Assembly (NCBI GenBank): GCA_020849855.1
Contig: JADZFO010000055.1
Span: forward strand, 1 to 44,560
Reading direction: 5' to 3'
Origin: a bacterium
GTDB lineage: Bacteria; 4484-113; JAFGCY01
Length of the DNA: 44,560 nucleotides
The translations under genes were made by a program, and so were the position numbers. A model generated the notes under the pieces. The model was not told the origin of the DNA, searched no databases, and saw only the letters and a list, made by a program, of their open reading frames with translations. The first letter of the stretch is position 1. Every line of letters begins with the position of its first letter. Shown piece after piece: positions 16,748-23,907 of the stretch.

Positions 16748-18832
16748 CTAGGGCGCCCTGAAGCATCGCACCCGGCCATCGGCCGCGGCGATGATCAGCG
16801 CACCGTCCAGCCCGAGGACGGGCTGGCTGACCTGAGTACCCAGCGCTGGCTCCTGCCAGCGTATCTGTCCGTTCAGGCCAAACACGGTGAAGCTGTGGAT
16901 ACTACCCCCGGGGATATAGATGTTGTTTAAACTGTCCACCAGAGGGCTGCCAAAATTCTGGGAGCTGATGTTGCTTTGCATCCAGCGCAGCCCGCCTTCC
17001 GGGCTGAGGGCATAGAAGGCGCTGCCGTTAACCAGCACCGTGCCGTCCGCGGCGATCGCCGGGCAGTTGGGCGCCGGGCCGGTGTAGTACTCCCAGGCAG
17101 CCGTGCCGTCGGCGTTGATGGCGTGCAACTTGTCCACGCCGCTGGTGTAAACCGTCCCCTCAGGGCTCACCGCGGGCGAGGCCCCGTCCACCCCAAGGGC
17201 GCCGGAAGGGAAGGACCACAGCAGCTCGCCATCCGCTGAGACAGCGTGCGTGTAACCCTCCAGCGAACCGGGTTCCAGGCTCAGGGCGTTGACATAAACA
17301 GTGCCGTCCGGGCCGATGGCCGGGCTGCAGCGCCAGTCCAGGGCGCTGTGGCTGATGCGCTCGCGCCAGATCTCGACGCCCGTGGGCGCCAGGCAATAGA
17401 GGAACAGGCCGTTTTGCAGGTAGATCCGGCCCAGCGGGCCGATGTTTACTGAACTGCGGATGGGCTCTGGAAAATCGTGCACCCACTGCAGCTCGCCCGA
17501 GACCAGCTCAAGGGCATGGAGCTTGCCATCACTGGCGCCGGCGAGTACGGTTCCAGCGGGGCTGATTGCTGGTGTGGCCTCAATCTCGATGCCCTGGCCC
17601 AGGGGGCTGGCCCAGCGCAAAAAGCCAGTCGGCCAGGCGCAGTAGACCACGCCGCCGAGGCCGCCGATGCAGATGCTGCCGTCCATGGCCACCACTGGGC
17701 CGCAGCGCCCGCTGTAGTCGTGGATGTCCCAGGTCCAGTGCAGCTGCGGCTGCAGCGGGCCGGCCTTCATGCTCTGGCCGCTGTGCCGCGGGTTGCCGCC
17801 GAAAAGCGGCCAGCCCGGCCGCTGGCCCAGAAAGCCAGTGGCGCTGGCGCTGGGCTCTGAAAGGCGCTCGCCATCCTCGGCGCGCACGAAGTACTCGTGG
17901 GCCAGATAGTCCGCCACAGCGAAGTCCGCATATGCGCTGGTCTGGCCCAGGATGGCGATGGGGGGGCCGCCGTCGCGGTAGACCAGATGCCGGCTGGCGC
18001 CCGGGACCGGCTGCCAGCTGATCTGCACCCGGTCGCCGTACAAACCCGCGCTGGCCTGCACATTCAGCGGGGTGCCCAGCGCCGGCGTGCCGTCCTCGGC
18101 CTGAAAGCGCAGGCCAAGGCCCTCAATACCGCCCAGCAGCAGGCCCTCGGGGTTGCGGTAGAAAGGCGTTACCCGGAACTCAAAGTCCCCCCCGGGGGAG
18201 TCGATCTCGGCGCTGAAAAGCAGGGGCCCGCCACCCGGGGGGGGCATGGCCGTCTGGCCGGAGATCTCCGCCACGCGGCTCCACTGGCCCGGCGGCTGGC
18301 CAAAGTTGCGCCGCTCGACGAAGTAGCCGTCCACCTGGGCGCGCAGGTTGGCGCCAATTGGCGCCAGGTCCTGGCTGCTGATCAGGCCGTCGGCATTGCC
18401 GTCGGCCACGCTCGCGGCGGTCCAGCCACTGTCTGTGCTGCTGAGGCCCAGAAAGGCGCCCACCGAGCTGAGGTCGCTGACTGCCACCTGGCCGTCCTGG
18501 TTGTAATCGCCGCTATTGCGGTAGCTGAAGCTGAGCTTCAGCTTCGCCCCTGGCTCTGCCTGGCTGATGCTGAGATCATCCACCCGGCTTTGGGGGCTTT
18601 GGGGCGGTCCCGGGACACGCAGCTCGGAGGCCAGGCGCTGCATGAGCTGCTCCAGATCGGCCTCCAGTGCCGGGTATGAGCGCCAGTCCTGGTCCTCGCC
18701 GGCTGACAGGCCGGAGGCCTGCGGCTGGCCTGAGTTGACCCTGCGCGCTGCGCTTTCACCGCAGCCCGCGGCTGAGAACAGCAGAGCGCTGAGGGCCGCG
18801 GCCGGAAGGGCCAGCTTGAGACAGTCACGCAT
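16748..18832 (-). CDS. Secreted lipoprotein with dockerin-like EF-hand pair, FN3-like region and PQQ-type beta-propeller
   Basis: About 694 residues. The signal peptide ends in the lipobox SAAGC (Cys at about 24). Residues about 108-165 hold two Ca-binding repeats of dockerin type (DYNQDGQVAVSDLSSVGAFL and DGNADGLISSQDLAPIGANL). An FN3-like section (about 260-345, VQISWQPVPGASRHLVYRDG) leads to WPLFGGNPRHSGQS, the usual opening of a PQQ/quinoprotein-like propeller (about 345-690, repeats such as IGPDGTVYVN, VSPEGTVYTSG). No cofactor residues for a true dehydrogenase are evident, so it is probably structural or binding. The ATG lies 7 nt after TATACA; an in-frame GTG directly precedes it. It sits just upstream of the 16S promoter. 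Confidence 0.87.
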   Translation of the reverse strand: MRDCLKLALPAAALSALLFSAAGCGESAARRVNSGQPQASGLSAGEDQDWRSYPALEADLEQLMQRLASELRVPGPPQSPQSRVDDLSISQAEPGAKLKLSFSYRNSGDYNQDGQVAVSDLSSVGAFLGLSSTDSGWTAASVADGNADGLISSQDLAPIGANLRAQVDGYFVERRNFGQPPGQWSRVAEISGQTAMPPPGGGPLLFSAEIDSPGGDFEFRVTPFYRNPEGLLLGGIEGLGLRFQAEDGTPALGTPLNVQASAGLYGDRVQISWQPVPGASRHLVYRDGGPPIAILGQTSAYADFAVADYLAHEYFVRAEDGERLSEPSASATGFLGQRPGWPLFGGNPRHSGQSMKAGPLQPQLHWTWDIHDYSGRCGPVVAMDGSICIGGLGGVVYCAWPTGFLRWASPLGQGIEIEATPAISPAGTVLAGASDGKLHALELVSGELQWVHDFPEPIRSSVNIGPLGRIYLQNGLFLYCLAPTGVEIWRERISHSALDWRCSPAIGPDGTVYVNALSLEPGSLEGYTHAVSADGELLWSFPSGALGVDGASPAVSPEGTVYTSGVDKLHAINADGTAAWEYYTGPAPNCPAIAADGTVLVNGSAFYALSPEGGLRWMQSNISSQNFGSPLVDSLNNIYIPGGSIHSFTVFGLNGQIRWQEPALGTQVSQPVLGLDGALIIAAADGRVRCFRAP

Positions 18833-18835
18833 CAC

Positions 18836-19286
18836 TCTATGTATACCACCACCGCTGAGGCTCGCGCAGACAGTGTGCTGCCACTATCCACGCTGCCAAG
18901 GCCACAGCAAGTACGCATTGGCTTGTCCAGAAGCCTTCCTCTGCCAGTGCTGACTCTGCCTCGAATCGCGGTATATCCGGGCAGCATCGCATCACTGCCG
19001 GCGCTGACTAAGTAGTCAGGCGGATCAACTGATCGCGGAACAGCCCTGATTGATTCAAGGCCCAGCCCGGCTAAACTGTCACCAATCTATCAACACTGCT
19101 GTTGTCGCCAGATGGCCCTCACAGGGGGTCTACCGCGAATCTGACAGAGAATTTTGCGCCCTAAGCACTGCTGTATAGGCCGACTGCAGCATGAATGCTG
19201 GCAAACTTTAGGGAATAGACATCATTTTTGTTGTGAAAACGCTCTCACTATCCGAGCATGTTACTTAGCGCCGGTAAAATCGCAGC
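18836..19286. other. Intergenic region, 450 bp, between divergent genes
   Basis: The lipoprotein gene (minus) and HTH gene (plus) diverge from here. Near each gene lies a leaderless-type -10 (TATACA at 18840-18845 on the minus strand; TAAAAT at 19275-19280 on the plus strand). A perfect palindrome TGACTAAGTAGTCA (about 19004-19017) could be an operator. No other gene is supported. Confidence 0.5.
19275..19280 (+). promoter_or_regulatory. -10 hexamer TAAAAT, probable leaderless start
   Basis: TAAAAT ends exactly 6 nt (CGCAGC) before the ATG of the HTH gene, and there is no Shine-Dalgarno. Confidence 0.55.
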
Positions 19287-19715
19287 ATGGAGCTAGGACA
19301 GACCACACAGGCGGTGCAGAAGGCCATCGGCCGCGCCATGGAACTGAGACGCTGGTCTCTCAACAAGCTGGCGCAGGAGATGAAGATCCACGTTACGTCC
19401 CTGCAACGGTGGAAGGAAGGCGGAACCCGGAGCTACGACCTTGACGCGGTCAAGCGGCTGTTTAAGCTGGCTGAGCTGAGCATGGACGAGGAATTCGGGC
19501 TGAGCCGCGGCCATTCTGACCAGTCCGGCCCGACAGACATCGACGCGATCCTGCGCGAGCGCCTGCCGGCCGTGCTGGGACAGCTTGTGCTGGAGCGCAG
19601 CCTGCCCGGAGCAATTGCACCTTCAAACCCGGTCCTTGAACAGGCCGAGGGAGTGCTGGAACGCGTCCGCCTGAGGACCAGCGCAGCTGACACAGACGTC
19701 AGGAGGCGCCGATGA
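19287..19715 (+). CDS. XRE-type helix-turn-helix protein
   Basis: A 142-residue protein with an N-terminal HTH of the XRE/Cro class (about 12-62: RAMELRRWSLNKLAQEMKIH, then VTSLQRWKEGG). A charged C-terminal helix (ILRERLPAVLGQLVLERSLP) may serve for dimerisation or partner binding. It is probably a DNA-binding regulator. Its stop overlaps the start of the next gene (ATGA), so the two form an operon and probably a functional pair. The start is set by TAAAAT 6 nt upstream. Phage repressor or toxin-antitoxin roles are possible but not shown. Confidence 0.78.
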   Translation: MELGQTTQAVQKAIGRAMELRRWSLNKLAQEMKIHVTSLQRWKEGGTRSYDLDAVKRLFKLAELSMDEEFGLSRGHSDQSGPTDIDAILRERLPAVLGQLVLERSLPGAIAPSNPVLEQAEGVLERVRLRTSAADTDVRRRR

Positions 19716-20683
19716 CGAGTGTGCCCGAGGGCTACACCCTGGAAGAATTACAGGAGGACGCCAGGCGTTACTGGGGCTCAGCGCCCCTGTTGACGGTGGA
19801 GCAGTTCCGCAGCCTGGCCCAGCGCCTGGCCAACCAGATAGTTGAGCAGCTCAGCGCCGGGCATTATGAAGCCGCCAGGGCGCTGATGTTCGTTGCCGCT
19901 GAAGGGCGCAGCTATGCCCAGATTGAGCCCCTGCTGGGAGAGCAGGAGCAGTGGGAACTGAAGAACCTGCTATCCATCGCGGGTTCGGCCGTGGGCGTGG
20001 GTGAGTTTGAGCAGTCAATCAGCAGCGCCATGCTGGCCCTCAAGATCCTGGACGAAAGGGTGGAGCGCCAGCGCCGACTGGGCCTTGAAGTGCGGCCCTG
20101 CACTGAGGTCCGTCTGGCCGCGCTGGGCCTGCTGGCCGCCAGCATCTGGGAGCGCCCGCTGCCAGAGGATCAGCTGCCGATCCAGCCGGCGCGCCTGGCG
20201 GACAACTATGAGGCGATCCACCGCCGGGTGATGTGGTTCATCCGCCACAAGCTGACCCGCGACGGCCGCGGCAAGCGCCAGGCCACGCTTTATGTGGAGC
20301 AGCTGGCCTACTATGGCCTGAAGATCTGCAAGGCCCTGGCCCGCTATGCCCCCGGCAAGCTGCCCTGGGTCATCGCCAAGTACAACGAGGTCCAGGGCGC
20401 CACCCTGGCCGCCGAGCCCTGGCACTTCAAGCTCTACCGGCCCCTGCGGCCGGACAGCTGGTACTACTGGGACTTTGAGATCGCCAAGATCTGGATTGCC
20501 GGCCAGCTGAACACCCCGGATTTCAGCTACCTTGAGGAAGAGCGTCTGCGGGCCGTTAGAACTACACGGATGAGCGAACGCAGCCTGCAGGGCCACCTGA
20601 ACCTCTGGTCCCGGCAGCACTCCGCGGCGCCGATCCAGAGCCAGAGACGCAGCGGTTCGCCGGTTGGGGTTTTGAGCGCCTGA
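19712..20683 (+). CDS. Unknown helical protein paired with the HTH gene
   Basis: A 323-residue protein with no recognised family and no signal peptide or membrane span. It is largely helical and TPR-like in texture (HYEAARALMFVAAEGRSYAQ; FEQSISSAMLALKILDERVE; LAYYGLKICKALARYAPGK). An aromatic-rich stretch (RPDSWYYWDFEIAKIWIA) lies near residue 250. AGGAGG stands 5 nt before the ATG and the gene overlaps the HTH gene by 4 nt, so translation is coupled. A rho-independent terminator follows. A plausible reading is an HTH regulator plus a helical-repeat partner that senses a ligand or peptide, but this is inference only. Confidence 0.8.
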   Translation: MTSVPEGYTLEELQEDARRYWGSAPLLTVEQFRSLAQRLANQIVEQLSAGHYEAARALMFVAAEGRSYAQIEPLLGEQEQWELKNLLSIAGSAVGVGEFEQSISSAMLALKILDERVERQRRLGLEVRPCTEVRLAALGLLAASIWERPLPEDQLPIQPARLADNYEAIHRRVMWFIRHKLTRDGRGKRQATLYVEQLAYYGLKICKALARYAPGKLPWVIAKYNEVQGATLAAEPWHFKLYRPLRPDSWYYWDFEIAKIWIAGQLNTPDFSYLEEERLRAVRTTRMSERSLQGHLNLWSRQHSAAPIQSQRRSGSPVGVLSA

Positions 20684-20741
20684 GCCGCAGAGCTTCTGCT
20701 TTGTCGCGGCAGTGAACTTTCTCGCAGTCATGAAAGAAGAA

Positions 20742-20768
20742 GGGCCGGATATGAACCCGGCCCTTTTT
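20742..20768 (+). terminator. Rho-independent terminator after the HTH operon
   Basis: GGGCCGG (20742-20748), loop, CCGGCCC (20757-20763) and TTTTT. The opposite side is AAGAAGAA-rich, so it may also end transcription of the convergent small secreted-protein gene. Confidence 0.9.
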
Positions 20769-20799
20769 GCATCCCAATTTGTCGCTTTCTGAGCCTGGC

Positions 20800-21078
20800 C
20801 TAGGGCCAGTTCTCCAGCGTGGCGTTCATCCGGTCGTCATCGTTCCAGGGCGGAATCGAAGTTTGAAGCTCCGCAGCGATTGCGGACTTGATGCCGGCAA
20901 AGTCGGCCTCGAAGTCACTGCCGTGGTAGACACCCGCAAAACTAAGGGTCGCAGTCTGCGGGTAGGTGCTGAAATTGAACGCCGAGGCGTGGTTATTCCA
21001 GCTGCTTGTGGTGTCACTGGCCATACCTGGCAGAGCCAGAGTCAGGACCAGCACTGTAATGAGCAGAAATCTGCGCAT
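20800..21078 (-). CDS. Small secreted protein of unknown function
   Basis: A 92-residue product with a clear signal peptide (MRRFLLITVLVLTLALPGMA, cleavage probably after MA-S) and a mature chain of about 70 residues, Asn/Ser/Asp-rich with several aromatics (FNFSTYPQTATLSFAGVYHG, IPPWNDDDRM). It has no cysteine and no lipobox. AAGGAGG stands 5 nt before the ATG, the best Shine-Dalgarno in this part of the window. It is convergent with the HTH operon and shares its terminator. No family is recognised. Confidence 0.72.
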   Translation of the reverse strand: MRRFLLITVLVLTLALPGMASDTTSSWNNHASAFNFSTYPQTATLSFAGVYHGSDFEADFAGIKSAIAAELQTSIPPWNDDDRMNATLENWP

Positions 21079-22149
21079 GACACCCTCCTTGTTTCATTAA
21101 TTAGCAGTCTGCCCGGATGACTCATGCCTGAGAAGCCGGCTGCCGGGCAGTTCCATCCGGCGACCTTGATCACTGGCCTTTGTGACGGCCTGCTGCTTTT
21201 CCCGGCATCTCCCTGCAATCCTGATGTGCATCTCTGTCAGACTCCCTTGGCTCCCGGTGCAATTGCTCCATTCCCAGAAGCTTGAACTGTGAGACTTGGA
21301 AGCGAATGTAACGGTTCGCATTCCAAAGCAAAGCGGCGGCGCTTTAACTCAGAACGAACCGCTGCTTGCAACGACTTGAAATGGAGAAATTTTCACCCGT
21401 CTATATGGATCAGGCGCAGATGCGGCGCTTCACGCAGCTTCTGCAGCGGGGCGTGGCCCCATGACTCCTCCAGGGGACTGGCGCCCGGCGCCGGATCCTG
21501 CCCGCCGGCCTCAGGCGGGCCGGTGCTCCCCAGAACGCCGCAGTCCAGCTCTGGTCTGCTCTCAGGGGCAGCGAAACTATCCTTGCTCGGCTGCATACAC
21601 CTCTCCTCGCTCGTCGCAATCTTCCCTGGCGCGCCCGCTGGCGCCTTGTCATGTCGGATCCGCTGCCTTCCGGACGGGCCGCGCCCTGGCCTCCCGGACG
21701 ACTCGGAAGCCGCGGCTGCATCTGCGCTCAGACAGCGGCAGACTTCCCGCGTCATCATGTTGACGGTCCCGGCAGTGTTGAACTTCGAAAGGATACCGGT
21801 GAAGCTCTGGGGCATTCGGGGCTGTTTAGCGAATGCGCTGGTACTGCACCAGCGTTTACACTAAGTAACTAATAGAAAATTCGGAACTGCGATCCCGTCC
21901 TTGCAAAATGTGCACGCTGCGGCCGCGCCGGGCGCCCTTCAGGCTCTGTGAACGCTATAATCCGCGGCGATGTCGGCAGTCTTGTTTTCACAGCTTCGAT
22001 GTAGCCGCCAGGCTCCCCCGGCCGCGTCTTAGCGCGCGCCTTCTATACTTCCCGCCGCATGCGCTGCATGCCCAGCCTGATCCCCGCCTCTGATCCTTCT
22101 GCGCCGCCTTGGCGCTGATGCACTCAGCCGCGGGATACCGGAGATAAAT
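21079..22149. other. Long intergenic region upstream of cysS
   Basis: About 1.07 kb. It holds a hairpin (GGAAGCGAA ... TTCGCATTCC, about 21298-21325). Open frames occur on both strands between 21.3 and 21.9 kb, but none has a good start signal or a convincing protein character, so none is called. TATAAT at 21956-21961 is a likely -10 for cysS, with an approximately 180-nt leader. Confidence 0.5.
21956..21961 (+). promoter_or_regulatory. -10 hexamer TATAAT, candidate cysS promoter
   Basis: A perfect TATAAT about 190 nt upstream of cysS with no strong -35. An ATG 8 nt later opens a 20-codon frame (MSAVLFSQLRCSRQAPPAAS) that could be a leader peptide; support is weak. Confidence 0.4.
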
Positions 22150-23874
22150 ATGGCCCTGCATGTCTACAACACGCTGACCCGCCGCAAGGAGCTATTCACC
22201 GCCGCGCAGCCCAACGTGGTGCGCATCTATACCTGCGGCCTGACGGTTTACGCGCCGATGCACATCGGCCACGCCCGGACCTACAGCTTCTGGGACTTCT
22301 TCCGCCGCTACCTGGAGTACCTGAACTACCACGTGCTCTCGGTGATCAACTACACCGACATTGATGACAGAATCATGCAGAAAGCGGCTGAGCTGTGGGG
22401 AACGGATAGCGACGCTGGTTCAGCGCGACCCGGCGAGCTTGGCTCGCCGCAGCGCCAGAGTGATGTCAACCAGGCCGCTGAGGGCTTGCCCGAGGCGGTA
22501 GGGAGCGTAGACCTGGCCGAGAAGATGGTGGCCGTCTTCCGCCGCGACTGCCGCCGGCTGAAGATCAAGGACTACGCCGCCTATACCCGCGCCACCGACT
22601 TCGTCCAGGGCCAGATCGACCTGGCGGCCAAGCTGATCGAGCTGGGGCATGCCTATGTCGTGGACGGCGAGGTCTTCTACAGCGTGGACTCCTTCCCCGG
22701 CTATGGCAAGCTCTCGGGCCGCACCATTGAGGAGCAGGAGGTCGGCGCTTCGGGCCGCGTGACCGAGGACGTGTCACGCAAGCGCAACCCGGCGGACTTC
22801 ACGCTCTGGAAGCCCTCGGAGGGCAAGCAGCCGCGCTGGGAGACCGGCTATCCCGACTGGCCCCAGGGCCGCCCGGGCTGGCACCTGGAGTGCTCGGTGA
22901 TGTCCACCACCATGCTGGGCAGCCACTTTGATGTGCATGGCGGCGGCGTGGACAACATGTTCCCGCACCACGAAAACGAGATCGCGCAGAGCGAGCCGGT
23001 CTGCGGCGCGCCCTGGGTGCGCTACTGGCTGCACCCCGAGCACCTTGACCTGCGCGGCGTGAAGATGAGCAAGAGCCTGGGCAACGTCATCTCGCCGGGC
23101 GACCTGGTTAATGACTACGGCGACCAGGCCGTGCGTTGGTTCTTCAGCACCACGCACTACCGCAGCAAGCTGCCCTTCAGCCCCGACCTGATCGCCAGCT
23201 CGCTGGCTGGCTTCGAGAAGATCAGCCGCCTGCTGAAGATCCTGGAGGGCAAGCTGAGCTCTGCGCCGGACATCGAACAGGGCGTGCCGGTGGCCGGGCT
23301 GTATGCCAGCCAGCGCGATGAGACCCAGTCCGTGCCGCGCCTGCGGCATTACTACAACTATGGCCACTTCGGCGAGCTGAGCACGAAGTTCATGCAGCGC
23401 TTCCGCGAGGCGCTCGACGACGACCTCAACACGCCGCAGGCCGCCGCGGCCTTCTTTGACTATGTCGGCGAGCTCTACAGCGCCGGGATTGAGTCGGTCC
23501 CTGTAGGGGCGAGTCTTGACTCGCCCTCCGGAGACGCCGGGGAAGGCGGGTCAAGACCCGCCACTACATACAGCTCCACCGCATCCCTGCTGTCGGTCTA
23601 TCGCTGCCTGACCCGGCACCTCTATGTGCTGGGCGTGGAGTACCCAAACGAGCTGCTCTATCCCCAGCTCGCGATGGACTGCTTCCCGGCCGGAGGCGCG
23701 GAGGGCGAGAGCGCGCTGGCTCCGCACAAGGCCTTCATCGACGCGCTGCTCGAGGCCCGTCAGCAGGCCCGCCGGGACAAGGACTTCGCCAAAAGCGACA
23801 TGATCCGCGACCTGCTGGCCGGCGCGGGCCTGCAGGTGGAGGACACGCCCCAGGGACCCAGGTGGTCTCTCTAA
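22150..23874 (+). CDS. cysS: Cysteinyl-tRNA synthetase with palindromic-module inserts
   Basis: A 574-residue class I aminoacyl-tRNA synthetase that charges tRNA-Cys. It shows Cys29 of the zinc site, HIGH (38-41), GGGVDNMFPHHENEIAQSE with zinc-binding histidines, and KMSKS (305-309), then the DALR anticodon-binding domain. It is longer than the usual 460-500 residues because of two loops: about 84-120 (GTDSDAGSARPGELGSPQRQ) and about 452-475 (GASLDSPSGDAGEGGSRPAT). The DNA of both loops contains the same kind of palindromic module found between genes (22431-22449; 23502-23568), and the frame stays open through them. GGAG lies shortly before the ATG. Being essential, the protein must tolerate the inserts. 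Confidence 0.97.
   Translation: MALHVYNTLTRRKELFTAAQPNVVRIYTCGLTVYAPMHIGHARTYSFWDFFRRYLEYLNYHVLSVINYTDIDDRIMQKAAELWGTDSDAGSARPGELGSPQRQSDVNQAAEGLPEAVGSVDLAEKMVAVFRRDCRRLKIKDYAAYTRATDFVQGQIDLAAKLIELGHAYVVDGEVFYSVDSFPGYGKLSGRTIEEQEVGASGRVTEDVSRKRNPADFTLWKPSEGKQPRWETGYPDWPQGRPGWHLECSVMSTTMLGSHFDVHGGGVDNMFPHHENEIAQSEPVCGAPWVRYWLHPEHLDLRGVKMSKSLGNVISPGDLVNDYGDQAVRWFFSTTHYRSKLPFSPDLIASSLAGFEKISRLLKILEGKLSSAPDIEQGVPVAGLYASQRDETQSVPRLRHYYNYGHFGELSTKFMQRFREALDDDLNTPQAAAAFFDYVGELYSAGIESVPVGASLDSPSGDAGEGGSRPATTYSSTASLLSVYRCLTRHLYVLGVEYPNELLYPQLAMDCFPAGGAEGESALAPHKAFIDALLEARQQARRDKDFAKSDMIRDLLAGAGLQVEDTPQGPRWSL
22431..22449. repeat. In-frame palindromic module in cysS, first
   Basis: CGGCGAGC-TTG-GCTCGCCG, a perfect 8-bp stem with a 3-nt loop, at the centre of an extra loop (about residues 84-120) that cysteinyl-tRNA synthetases normally lack. 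Confidence 0.75.
23502..23568. repeat. In-frame pair of inverted palindromic modules in cysS, second
   Basis: TGTAGGGGCGAGTC-TT-GACTCGCC at the left and, in reverse orientation, a TGTAGTGGCGGGTC-TT-GACCCGCC module at the right (ending CCACTACA). Both are of the intergenic TGTAGGGGCG type. The encoded peptide ends GGSRPATT. Confidence 0.88.
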
Positions 23875-23907
23875 GGTCGAGTTCTGACACGCCGGCCTGT
23901 GGGCGGC

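Noticed and set aside
21289-21864. Open frames on both strands before cysS
   Set aside because: No Shine-Dalgarno or -10 in place, proline/arginine-rich or low-complexity translations, no recognisable domain.
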